DNA of 64,000 nt from Bryum argenteum (taxonomy: Eukaryota; Streptophyta; Bryopsida; Bryales; Bryaceae): contig CM073324.1 of assembly GCA_037043015.1 (NCBI GenBank), positions 7,275,013 through 7,339,012 on the forward strand, given 5' to 3'. The notes under the pieces are model-generated. The model ran no database searches, was not told the origin of the DNA, and saw nothing but the letters and a program-made list of their open reading frames with translations. A program made the position numbers and the translations under genes. Shown in pieces: positions 34,032 to 44,562 of this stretch (position 1 is its first letter; each line of letters begins with the position of its first letter).

Positions 34032-34998
34032 CTGCTAGTTTAGGGTCGTCCCGGACCGCAACACCCCAGCTTCTGAACGACCGCCGAGAACCATGTGTCA
34101 ACTTGAATCTACGAGGGCGTGGTAGTTTAGGGTCGTCCCAGACTGCAACACCCCAGCTTCTGAACGACCGCCGAGAACCATATGTCAAGCTTCAATCTAC
34201 GAGGCCGTGGTAGTTTAGAGTCGTCCCGGACCAAGTCACGGAACTCCTTATCGACGGTGGAGAACCATGTTGCTCATAAACGAGTACTCACGACGGCGTC
34301 TTAGTTCAGGGTTGACGCAGAAGCATGCGACCCACGATCTGATTGGCCGCTCAAAACATTAGACTGTCTAAGGTAACGAGAGACTATGAAGTGGATAGTA
34401 GACTTGGAATTGTGCTTCTTCCTGCTCTTGCTCAGTACCTACACCCAACGAAATTGCAGTGTTCTCTATAGGTATTCCCTCAATGCCAAGCACTTGGATT
34501 ACAATATCAGTAGAATTGAATATTAATGTTTCAGTGCTACTGATTCTGTAATCCAAGTGCTCAAGACCAAGGAAATTCGCGATGGAGAAGTCAGCAATTC
34601 GTTGGGTGTAAGTACAAGAGCACGAAGAAGCACAACCCCAAGTCTACTCTCCACTTCAAAGTCTCTCATTACCTTAAAAAGCTCCTCAAAACCATTAAGT
34701 GCCCGAAATGGTCTCCAAGTTTAGCGTTACGATGACTGCTTTGGATCACCTAAAGCTTAGGGACGTCACGGACTGTGGCACCCAAGGATCTGAACGACCG
34801 TCGAGAATCATGAAAGTCAGTAAGGTTGAATCGACGAGGCCGTGTTAGTTTAGGGTCGTCCCGGAACAAGTCACGGAAGTCCTGAACGACGGTGGAGAAC
34901 CAAGTTGATCATAAACTATGACTAATGTCGGCGTCTTAGTTCAGGGTTGACGCAGGAGCACGCGATTCATGATCTGAGCGGCCGCTCAAAACATTTTA
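34032..34998. repeat. about 90-bp tandem repeat with higher-order structure
   Basis: Units begin TAGTTTAGGGTCGTCCCGGA and recur at about 34035, 34124, 34212, 34302 (short), 34755, 34850 and 34938 (short). Two unit types end GACGACCGCCGAGAACCATG and GGTGGAGAACCA. A third, short type ends in GATCTGA(G/T)(C/T)GGCCGCTCAAAACATT, the 22-bp palindrome. The order of types is the same on both sides of an inserted foldback element at 34.37-34.68 kb, so a triplet of types is the higher-order unit. Confidence 0.7.
34372..34680. mobile_element. about 310-bp foldback (inverted-repeat) element inside the tandem array
   Basis: The left end AAGGTAACGAGAGACT mirrors the right end AGTCTCTCATTACCTT. Complementarity continues inward through AGACTTGG...GTGCTTCTTC, ACACCCAACGAA and CACTTGGATTACA, with a loop near 34505-34545. 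No coding capacity. Flanking bases (TCT...AAA) do not give a clear target duplication, so the superfamily is open. Confidence 0.65.
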
Positions 34999-35820
34999 CC
35001 GTCGAGACTCGGTGATCAAGGGCGGCAAGAAAGCGATATACAAGCAGAGACGAGCAGAAACGAGACGAGTATGCGAAGAAATCCACTCCTCGTGTACGGG
35101 ATGGGAGACCAAATTTATTAGAAATCATCAAGTCGAACTTCAGTGTAATGCGTTTGGGACTAGACAAACATAGCTGTTCATTATTGACCAACATGAATAG
35201 AAGTAAACTGCCCAGTGACTCGGAAAAAGTCTGAGCAATCACTTTCTTTAAGTGATTATTGCTGACGAGTACGGTGAAGAGTAATGTCGCCGCCGAAGAC
35301 GACGGAGGCCGCAACTAGAGAAGCCCGGTCGACCTTGTGCGTGCCCGATTCATTACTTGTGGGTGGCGCACCGCCACACAAAGTTCCAGACTACATCGAG
35401 CAGTCGCCACGCTAGAGTGTTTCTGTGGCCTCCCTCGCTCATGTAAGATCCCGTCCCACGAACTTCTGCACGGCCGTCCGAAACCATGGCAGTCGACCGC
35501 ACCAATACCCCCGAAGAAACAAGATCAAGACAAAAGTCAGATTCACAGAAGAGAGAAACAATGTCAGTAGTTATGGCCACCAAAACTGAGAGTGGGGGGG
35601 AGGTGTGGGAGGGTTAGGAAACTCACCGTCAACGAGGGCCATCCGATGGTTTCGACATCACGTCTCCATGTGCATCCAAAGCCGACCCGTCATAGTCAGA
35701 GGACCCAACTCCCTCTGACGTGTCCCGTACGGGCGAGCCCCGGAACTTTCGATAGCGAATATAATGACCACCACGTGCTGCAGGCTGCATTAGATACGTG
35801 GCATCAACTTACTTGCAACC
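34999..35820. other. no recognisable gene
   Basis: Shadow-type frames only. It follows the tandem array and precedes the 3' end of the FCP1-like gene. Confidence 0.4.
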
Positions 35821-36720
35821 CTACGGCGAGTAAAATAGTCGTCCCCTCGCGATAGTGCTTGACGGAACGTATAAGGGGTCGGGAATGAGAAGAGACGGGT
35901 CCATGTATCTGGCACAAATCTTGACCCTGGATTCAAGGCCGATGGCTTGAGGCGAACGGTGAGGCCGTTGCCCCACAACATCGACCGCCTTCACATACTT
36001 CGGAATACTGAGATTCATCTTCACGATGTGTTTAATCAATGGTGCTACCGACATCCTGAGCACTGTGTCGGTGTGATTGCCGTCGTAGAAGGTTGGAAAT
36101 ATTGCGCTGTAACGGGGGTTCAAAATGGCAGACTCGGGGCTGGAATCCACGAGCAGTGTGTTGGACGCGTTGAGAGTTATGAAACGGGTGGAGAACCTGG
36201 GCTGCCCCCACACCATCTTGTGGAGCACCTTCAGGCGGAGCTTACCTTCCGGGTGGTCGGCGCAACGGACAAAAGTTCGATCTGCGGTTAAATTTGGTCG
36301 GGTGCTAACGGGGTGACCGGGGCAAGGATGGGACAGGAGGTGGCAGTCGACAACCGGACAGGGTCGCTCTGACTGCGGCCACGACTCGATGATCACAATG
36401 CAGTCCTCTATAGACAAGATCTCCCTTCGCTGGGGCAGTCCTCGAAACATGAACTGAACCATTTCCGTCGTGACAGACTTTGGTAACCTAGTCCAGACCA
36501 TGACATGACACACGCTAGTGACAAACTTAAGAAATTCTCGCACGCCCGGTCGACAGCTCAGGACGTAGTCCTGGAAGAACTTCCGAGTCTGAGGACTGTA
36601 AGTGCCAGCGTCGTAGCCGGATGGCTGCAAGCAGTCCTTGGGCGGTTGCCGGATGCAGCCTTTGTCATGTTCAATCCGGCCCAGGACACCGTCCAGCTCC
36701 AGAATGACGCAGTACTTCAT
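35821..36720 (-). CDS. FCP1/NIF-like HAD-fold protein, possibly catalytically altered
   Basis: From the ATG at 36720 the frame of about 300 codons begins MKYCVILELDGVLGRI, matching motif I of the FCP1/SCP phosphatase (HAD) family. CRPGVREFLKFVTSVCHVMV and WTRLPKSVT follow (motif II, W-T-R/A). Then come RFSTRFITLNASNTLLVDSS (motif III, vDdsp) and a P-x-F-x-G region (FPTFYDGNHTDTVL). FCP1-type enzymes dephosphorylate the RNA polymerase II tail or related substrates using the first Asp of DxDxT. Here that position is Glu8 (ELDGV), with Asp10 kept, so activity is doubtful. The rest, including a His/Cys-rich insert (CPVVDCHLLSHPCPGH), is unfamiliar. No intron is seen. Confidence 0.5.
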   Translation of the reverse strand: MKYCVILELDGVLGRIEHDKGCIRQPPKDCLQPSGYDAGTYSPQTRKFFQDYVLSCRPGVREFLKFVTSVCHVMVWTRLPKSVTTEMVQFMFRGLPQRREILSIEDCIVIIESWPQSERPCPVVDCHLLSHPCPGHPVSTRPNLTADRTFVRCADHPEGKLRLKVLHKMVWGQPRFSTRFITLNASNTLLVDSSPESAILNPRYSAIFPTFYDGNHTDTVLRMSVAPLIKHIVKMNLSIPKYVKAVDVVGQRPHRSPQAIGLESRVKICARYMDPSLLIPDPLYVPSSTIARGRLFYSP

Positions 36721-36816
36721 GGCCTGGGCTCCAAGTACTGGGTAAGGCGGGTACAAGACCTGCCAATACTCTCGTCGTGTGAACAGAGGAACAACAGGCT
36801 CAAATGCGAAACACAA

Positions 36817-38134
36817 TGAATGATTGTAATGACAAATTAGACATGTCGGACAAAGCCAGCAGGTGTGACTTATGAATCCGACACGGCGGTCCGGAAATAG
36901 GAAGGCACAATGACCATCGTGAAATACATGTGGAGATCAATATTTCATGACTGTGAGTCTTGAAACGTGAGAGCTTCAGAATATCAGGAGGGTTAAGTTG
37001 AAATGCGATCATCATATTCCTGATCGACCAACCTAATCTATCGAGCCTTGATGGATGCATTGGGACGACGTACCGAAGCCAGTGAGGGAGATGGACGTTT
37101 CTGCGCGGCCGCTCAGAATGGTCCGGGCGCAGTGGTCATCCGCATGGATGGCCACAGAGCCAATGCCTGGGCGGGGAGGCATCGCTAGCATCTGGACGAT
37201 CGCTTAGATGCCTATAGCCCTCGGACTGATCTCATCGGCCGACCAGGAATGACGGGGGTAGAGGCTGGAGGGGCATGCATGCGGAGTGACTACACTCCAT
37301 CATATAGAAGAGTAGACACCGTAATTGAAAAATAAAATTCAATGCTCGAATAGAGGCCTCACCTTCGGGCTCTGATGCGCAGACGGGGCAAGCGTAGGCG
37401 GGTCCTCGACCGGCGTATTGTTTACAAGTGAGACTCCCGGTATACCTTTCGACGGAAATTCTAACGTAGTTGCCGGTGCTACCTGGCGGACCTCGGTGCC
37501 TAGCCGTTGTGCATTACAGACGCTGTCCCCTTATTCACATCCACGCCCTGAAGGAAGGAAACCCCACCAAAGTGAAATTGGAAACTGAGTTGCAGAAAGC
37601 GAGGACGACAACAGACCAGACAAAGGCAGATTTTGAAATTATTTTATATACCTCGATCAAAAATTTACAAAATGGATCCGACAAGCCCAAGGTAAAGAGG
37701 GCGTGTCCATCCTTCGGATGGACTCCCATTTTCTCGGGGACGGTGCCACACTAATGTGGTTGGGAACCCACCAAATCATTCCCGTTGACTACGACTAACT
37801 CCACGGGCTCTGTCGTAGTGTTTGCCTGCAAGTGACACAAGAAAGAGCCCCCACATCAGAAAACCATGGTCAACCGATTCGCAATACGACTTCTAAACGG
37901 AAAGGCTTTCCCTCATCGGGACGGGAATGGTCACCTTCTCATCATCGAGCATGATCATATTGGCTCACCGAGATCATCCGGGTTCGAGTCCGGCGGAAGA
38001 CTCACCGCATCGCGGGAGTCAGACTCGAGGGGCGATCGTGCCGGCACCGATCCGCCACGACTTGGTCGACCGTATGAACATCCGGCTCTGCTGTCGGGAC
38101 GGATGCAGTCACTTGCTTGGTTTTGGGCGGCCGC
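36817..38134. other. no supported gene
   Basis: A plus-strand frame at 37470-37754 and shadow frames show no domain. One palindrome copy is at 37097 and another near 38121. Confidence 0.35.
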
Positions 38135-39216
38135 TCAGATTCTAAAGCCACGGGTGTGCATGAGTCGGCGGGCAGAACCGGCGGAGAAGGTATAGGGGTG
38201 CTGCAGGCGGGATGGGACGTCGGGATATCCGAGGAGCAAACATCTGCGGTTCTTCAAATGCGGCGACGTTTGGGATGGGGCCGACCATCGCCTGCATTCC
38301 CGTGGAATCTGGCTGCAAAGGGGGCGGTGGAGGCATACCCGCAGTCGGGTATCCAGGGGCCGGGGGGTACAAGGCCACAGTAGCTGATAGGGAGGTCGGA
38401 GGAGGGTACAAGGCCGACGCTTCTGGGAGCACCGTCGCCGGAGGGTGCATGGCCGCAGGTTGCTGATAGGGATGGTGCGGAGGGTACATGGCTGTCGCAT
38501 CTGGAAGCACCGGGGCGGGAGGCTGCATGCCCGTAAAATTTTGGAACGGCGGAAGCGGAGGGTGCATGGCCGACGCCTGGAAACACCGGAGGCGAAGGGT
38601 GCATGCCTCGATCGACTTGAGTACGTCGGATGCGGGGCCGCAAGCTCGAGGCACCGGATACACCCCCGGATGATAAGCGTCTTCGGGGGTAAGGGCCTGG
38701 GTGGTAGGCGTATGGGGCTCGCCCCAGAAGCATCTCGCATCTCCACAAGCGATTGCATCATTGACTGCATCTCCTGCTGATTCTTCTTCATCATGTTCAT
38801 GCTGGTGGCCATGTCCTTGAGCTTCATCATGTCACCCTTGCGAAGTGACTTGACTTGCGCCGCAATCAAGTCTATTGTCGGCTTCACGTCGGGCTTCTCA
38901 TCCTTGCCATCCCCACCAGTCCGCACATCCTTCCGCGCAGCCCTGTCGGGAGAATTATAGCCAGATCCTCCCGCACTTTTCGGTCGTTCTCCTCATTGAA
39001 CTTCACCATCATATTGCATCTGGACTCCAGCTCCTCGTCGTCTTCGTCATCGAGATTGATCACGTGAGACGACGTTGAGGTACCGCTTCCCGACATGTAC
39101 ATCTTCTTCGCCCTCTCCGCTTCCTGTGCGCTGTGCGCGGCCATGGCTTCGGCAGTCTTGAGTCGTTGAGTCAGCGACTCGACTAATTCTCTCAATTCTG
39201 GGGCAAGCCCATTCAA
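38135..39216 (-). CDS. coiled-coil protein with proline/methionine-rich repeats, frame-broken
   Basis: Read leftward from 39216: APELRELVESLTQRLKTAEA with further heptads, an acidic patch NLDDEDDEELESR, then (after a frame change near 38930) VKPTIDLIAAQVKSLRKGDM and KDMATSMNMMKKNQQEMQSM, all predicted helical coil. Near 38660 another frame takes over with Pro/Met-rich repeats of the type M(H/Y)PPxPx...L(P/A)xA(S/T), for example PPAPVLPDATAMYPPHHPYQ, ending at 38142. The three pieces follow in order on one strand, so this is probably one gene with one-base errors or a decaying copy. The architecture suggests a scaffold or chromatin-associated protein; no family is recognised. Confidence 0.45.
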
Positions 39217-39779
39217 CGGAGGAAGAGTCTCAGGGGCTCCCTGGAGGTCGACCGACTGCGAAGGGGGTGTTATTGAAGTGGGCGATTCTCTCTTTGAACG
39301 CTTGCGGTGGGTGCCCTCGGCGCATTTAATCGGATGGTGTGCTACGGCCGAGGACTACCGGGAGATGGACCTTTCGGCGGCCGCCGTCGAGCGCCCCGCG
39401 CAGATGGTCATCCGTCGAGCGGTCGAGATGTCGGGCGACGTCGTCCATTACCGCATCGGTTGCGGTGAGATGTCCTCCGTAGGTGCCTGGGGTCGACCGG
39501 CGTCCACCTCCATAACTTGAAGATCGTCATCGCCGTCACCTTCATTGCCGCAATCCACTTCCGAAATCCCTTTGCTTCGTGCGGTCGGACGAGCGTCGAC
39601 TCCGACATGATCTTGGAGAGAGAACACCGTTCCATCTGCCGACACACCCTCAATGTGGAAGTCGCTGTCGCACGACGGTCGGGACCGAGATGGCGGACTT
39701 TATGCGCTTCCTAGACCGGGAAGACGGCTCCTCGCCTGCATCGTGAAGTCCGAGTCCGATTCGGCACATTCCACAAAGA
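39217..39779. other. possible further minus-strand exons, unresolved
   Basis: The minus strand contains acidic coding-like text (DCGNEGDGDDDLQVMEVDAG) at about 39500-39600 and GFRKWIAAMKVTAM in an overlapping frame. These could be a 3' exon of the gene to the right or the N-terminus of the coiled-coil gene. No splice pair is secure. Confidence 0.3.
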
Positions 39780-42700
39780 TCATTTTACGGGCTCTCGACG
39801 ATTGACCTCTGCGTCAACGACCACATATCCGCCGGGAGGCGCCTCGTCGTCGCTGTCCTCCAACAGCTCCCCCTTGTAGAAGTCATGCATGGCCCAGGAG
39901 CTTTTCATGTACCGGTCAATTTCGGTCTGCTCTCGAGTCAGAGCCTTTGAATTCAATATCTCCTGCCATGAGAAGTTCAAGCCCTGGGGGATGACAACAT
40001 CCGGCCAGTAACTGCACGCCTTCGTAGAGACTGTTTGGTGGTACTTCATGAACTTTTGAGACCCACCTATGCACGAGACGCTACTCCTGCAAAGCATCTG
40101 CATTACAAACAAGAAAGCATTCGCCTTCAATAACTTGTTTCTCAGCGGCCGCCCAGAAAGAACGAGAGGCACCACATGACAAATGACCACACCCGAAAAT
40201 CGATCTGACCACTTCGAGGTCGGAGATGCTAGAGAGTTTCTGAGCGACCGCCCAGAAACATTGATGAAATCAATTAGCGCAACGCATGACCTTCGCATAA
40301 AATCGATGGGATCCAAGTACTTACAAAGCGCATGCCGACAACGCCTTCATGCCGCGGAAAAGCGATGCCGTCCCGCTCGTCGGTAGCACTGCCGATGAAC
40401 CTCATGTACACCTCCGTCCTCGCCCGCACTTCGCGATGTGATGGCGGTGATCCAGCGATACGTCTCGGCGGTCTCCGCCCGAAGCATCCGAGGTGTCAAT
40501 TCACCCTCCTCATTCAACTCCGGCGGACGCACAATGTTCTCCACATCCATTACGTCCTTGCGGAACTTACGATCCTCGCTTTTAGTCCGGATGTAAAGGA
40601 TGCGGATGTCGTCCTTCGAACGTTCGGGCTCGCTTTTGCGGGCGTGTAGACCACCGTGGTCGACAACGAGTGTCCCCGGAAGTTATTCTTTAGACTCTCC
40701 AAAGACCACACTCTCCATACGATGCGAATAAATGATCATGAATGTCGCGACGCCGCTGATATTCCCATCCAATCTTAGGCCGAGGAGATACATATACGTC
40801 TCCGCCGTTAGGACTGGCGTTGCATCGTCCGCCAACGGAAGCAAGGTTCGGAAGTCAATTATTCCAACCTCTGCCCACTCACACAACGCCGGCCCTTTCT
40901 TGTACATGAACATCTTCTTCTTCCGCCATATGAAGTGCCAGTCGATTCGGCCGTTGTCGGCCACACACTCGAACGTGTGGTCCGCAACGGACATGCACGT
41001 TTTGTGGCGCGCGCGGTTGTCCACCATCCTCTGCCAGCACCGCCTTCGATCGGGGACAAAGTGGCGATTTGCCTTCCCCTGCGTCACTTGAGATTTCAGC
41101 CAAGGCAGTCCCGCGACGAACATGGCATGGTCGACGTGAAACGTGCTGATCCTCAAGCACTTCTTCGCCAACTTCCAGTAGCTCGGGGGGTAGTCGCCCT
41201 TCTTGATCTCCTGCGACACCTTCGACTTCTTGTTCTTCATCACGGTGGCCATGATGATCCTGATGATCTTCACCTTGTACTTCTTCCTCGTCACCCAGGT
41301 CGCCATTTTCTGGGCGCGCGTCCACTTCTTTGGCATCGCGGCTTTTATTCCGAGGTACACCTTCGGATCCGCAGCCAGTATGTGATCCGCGAGAAGTTCC
41401 AACTCGGAATCGTGGAGACCAACGAGCGGTCTCAAGAAAGAGGACGAGATCACAAGGTACGGGAACTTGTATGGCCTATCCTTCTCGTCCACCATGTGCT
41501 TCAGCATCCTCTTGCTTTGTCGGGGTCGATGAGCTCTAGATTTTGATACTTCTTGAAGATCTGTGCCCACTTCGTGTACGCCCCTTCGTTCAACATGACG
41601 AGCCTGATCTCGCCGAGGCTGTTGATGCTGCTAAAATTCACCTTCTCCCCACTCTTGCTCTTCGCGATCGCATCGCTGATCGCAGTCTCGATTGCCTGTT
41701 CCTTGAAGAGCTGAGCAGAACCACAATGTCGCGGTCAGAATGTACAGCAGCCCCCCATCCACCGTATCGCGACGTCACAAAGCGCTCCTGGACTCTAATT
41801 CTGAGCGGCCGCCCAAGAACTTTGTGAAGTTTCTGAGCGACCGCCCAAAAAGTCGACAGCGTACGACAAGAAATCGGTTTCGAATTCTTACCTCGTACTG
41901 CTTTGCAATCTTCTCTTCCTCCGATCCTTCTTTGAGACGACCATTCTTTCGGCATGCCTTTGGGCGGCTATGAAAGGACCATATCTCGCGGAGGTGCGCC
42001 ACGGTCGCTGGTGCAGACGTAAGATACGGCTGCTCGTCGTTGCCGTCGTTGCATTTGTACGACAGCGAGTGCAAGTGGGCGGGTATATCCGACCACACAA
42101 TCTGACACGTCCACAACGACACGCGTGCCTTGATATCCGAGGGGATGTTCGGCACCTTCCCTTCGACGATCCTCTTTGCGGCAGCCCAGGTATGCTGGCC
42201 GTTGATGATCAAGAACTCTCCCGCTCTCACACATTCCATCCAAATCCTTCGGCCTCGTCTTTGTGTTCGGCATCACCGTCGATTTGCTTGATGAAGCCAT
42301 AATCCGTCATATGCTTCGAACTTTCGCCACGCCGCTTTTTCCAACGGCCTCATGGGATTGTACCCGTTGATGGATCGGAACTCGTCATGTCCTCTACGCC
42401 GAGCCGGAAGTACCGCCTTCCGAAGATGTACATATACTCGGCGTTCTTCTTGAACGCCAGGGTTTGCCTCCACATGAGCCTTGAGGTCCTCGTACATCAT
42501 CTCTTGTGGTCCCCTTCTTCGCCTGCTTGCTTATCTTTGGTTTTACAGCAAGCTTCTCTGGGACCGACTCAGGATCAAAAGGCAACGTCTCCGGGTACTC
42601 GCTCCATGTCCCCCCAAGGTAAGCCTTCAGGGTTACCTTCTTAACAGCATTCTCGAAGGCCGTGGCTTCATCGACAACTGCTGTCAGCCCTACCGGAATT

Positions 42701-44562
42701 CCACCAGCTCCATACGAGGCAGTATTCTTGTCACGGCTCGTAGCCCCTTCAGGCTCGGGTGATGCCTCACGACTACTTGGAGCACCCCTCCCCACTTCCG
42801 ACTGATGCATCTCGGGACTGGATTGCCCAACATCTTGCTGGGTTGCCTTTCGCTTCTTCTCTGCGCGGCCAGCTTGGACTTGATCGCGCGCTCTTTTGGT
42901 CTTGTCCTCCGCAACTCGGTAGATGTGTTCGCGGTTGGCGAAGCGCTCTGCCCTGGAGAACCTCGGCTAATTAGCTCCATTTCGTCCTCCTCTTCCTCCT
43001 CTGGTTCGGCGTTGACGAATTCCTGCACCGCAGTCGTTCGCTCGAACCCGGATGTTGGAGGATCGATTGCGGTCCCGCCTGGAAGAATGGATTTGCCGCT
43101 TGCACGCCCGCCGGTTTCAATCCTGCGTCGACGCCACCCTCGCACTCATCCCGTCGGAACGACTCGATTTTGCCTTGCCTGAATCACGACTTTGTTCAGT
43201 CGCTGATCGTGCTTTGTCCCTGGCTGGAGGTCGAGAAGCTTCACAATACAATGCAATACTTTCTCGGCGCCGCCCGGAGTCCTCATTACAAGAGCAAGGC
43301 GATATCTTAATCTACCGGTGACGTACAAGTTGAAGGGAACTCAATTACCTTTCTTTGCGATCATCGCTGCCGCTTTGGATGTCGGGGACCAATCGTCCTC
43401 GGCAGTGGCTTCGCCGCTTTCCCTGTACACAACATGAAGTTAAAATGAGTGTACATCAGATTCTGAACGACCGCGCAGAATACAGAGTAGTTTGGAACCT
43501 AATCACCGCAATCTGAGACACGCACCTTTACCTTGCCTTGCACCCGGCGCACTGGCTGGCTTGGTGGAATGATGCTGGTCGATCGGGACCGCGCAGTAGT
43601 ATTAGTTTCTCGACGGCAACCCAAAAACACTTAATACGTTATTATATTGATACAGACCAATATAAGTGGAAATCGTTCCCTCACCATTAGGTTTCATCGA
43701 TCCAGGCACTGTCGTCCCAGATACGTTGAGCTCCTTGTGCGCCTTACCTGCACGAATGATAAAGTCGACACAAAATTGCATTAGAATCTAAACGGCCGCC
43801 CAAATACATATGTGAAAGAGGATATACAACTAATCTACTGACATTGATTGCGTCGGCTCTTGCTTGCCTATTGTTCCTGAGCGACCGCCCAAGAAAATTC
43901 AAACATGCAACAATGCAAATCCGACTGTAATTTGGAACTGAACCTTTCTGCGACTTGGAACTCTGATCCGTGCTCCCCTCAGCTTGATCTGTCGCCATGG
44001 ATAGATCTGCCTTTCTCTTCTCGATCCTGTCGTGAGTCTCGCGCAATCCTCTTGCACGAACCGAGTATCCTCTCCTCACAAAATCTGCAAGGTCACGGCA
44101 CATGTTGAGGTTGTTGCCTCGAAATAATTTGAGCTTGGATTCAACAAAGGATTCAGTTACAAGAGAGAAAGGCCAGTCGAGATCCTTCCCGGTCGTCATC
44201 ATCCAGGTTGCGTCAAACACAATGCCGTCCTCTGGGCGCATTACGATGCACCCCCAGGCATAGTCTGCTTCGGTGTTCACGACGTCCAAGAAGACATGGT
44301 CTCCCTTCACCTGAATATCGATGACCTTGATCATGTCCAGAGGTTTATACGATGTCGTTTTCTGCGATCGAAAGCCTAGAACGAGACTGAAGGTCGGGTC
44401 TGCCCCATCTTCCTCACTACGAATACGAAGTGACCAGCTTGCGTTCTTGGATTTGAGCCGCAAAGGAATCTTTTGATCTATTATCTGATACCACATTTCC
44501 ATCGCTGTATCATCTCGTTCGAGATAACCCACGAGTGGTGGGAGTGATTCGTTGAACTCCAT
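39780..44562 (-). CDS. large multi-exon gene of unknown family; palindrome in every recognised intron
   Basis: Starts MEFNESLPPLVGYLERDDTA. Exon boundaries read on the minus strand: 44562-43944, 43747-43685, 43574-43532, 43422-43349, a long exon region about 43200-41892 with frame changes, 41710 to about 40350 with further one-base breaks, and 40097-39780 (stop). The first four joins keep phase. The mid region contains FLIINGQHTWAAAKRI, reminiscent of ParB/DGQHR-type modules, and FKKNAEYMYIFGRRYFRLGV. Later come a Lys-rich block (TWVTRKKYKVKIIRIIMATV) and FIWRKKKMFMYKKGPALCEW. The end is DSDDEAPPGGYVVVDAEVNR. No family is recognised. The introns are 109-227 bp and all carry the 22-bp palindrome. 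Frame breaks near 43100, 42500, 42300, 41530, 40680 and 40440 may be sequence errors or decay. Confidence 0.45.

Noticed and set aside
37960..38005. GGTTCGAGTCC resembles a tRNA T-arm, as does GTTCGAATGC near 28150.
   Set aside because: No matching acceptor stem, D-arm or anticodon arm could be drawn around either site.
39370..39395. GGCGGCCGCCG at 39374 as another copy of the 22-bp palindrome; likewise ACGGCCGCT near 1932 and 54945.
   Set aside because: Only the GC core matches; the TTTCTGR and YCAGAAA arms are absent.
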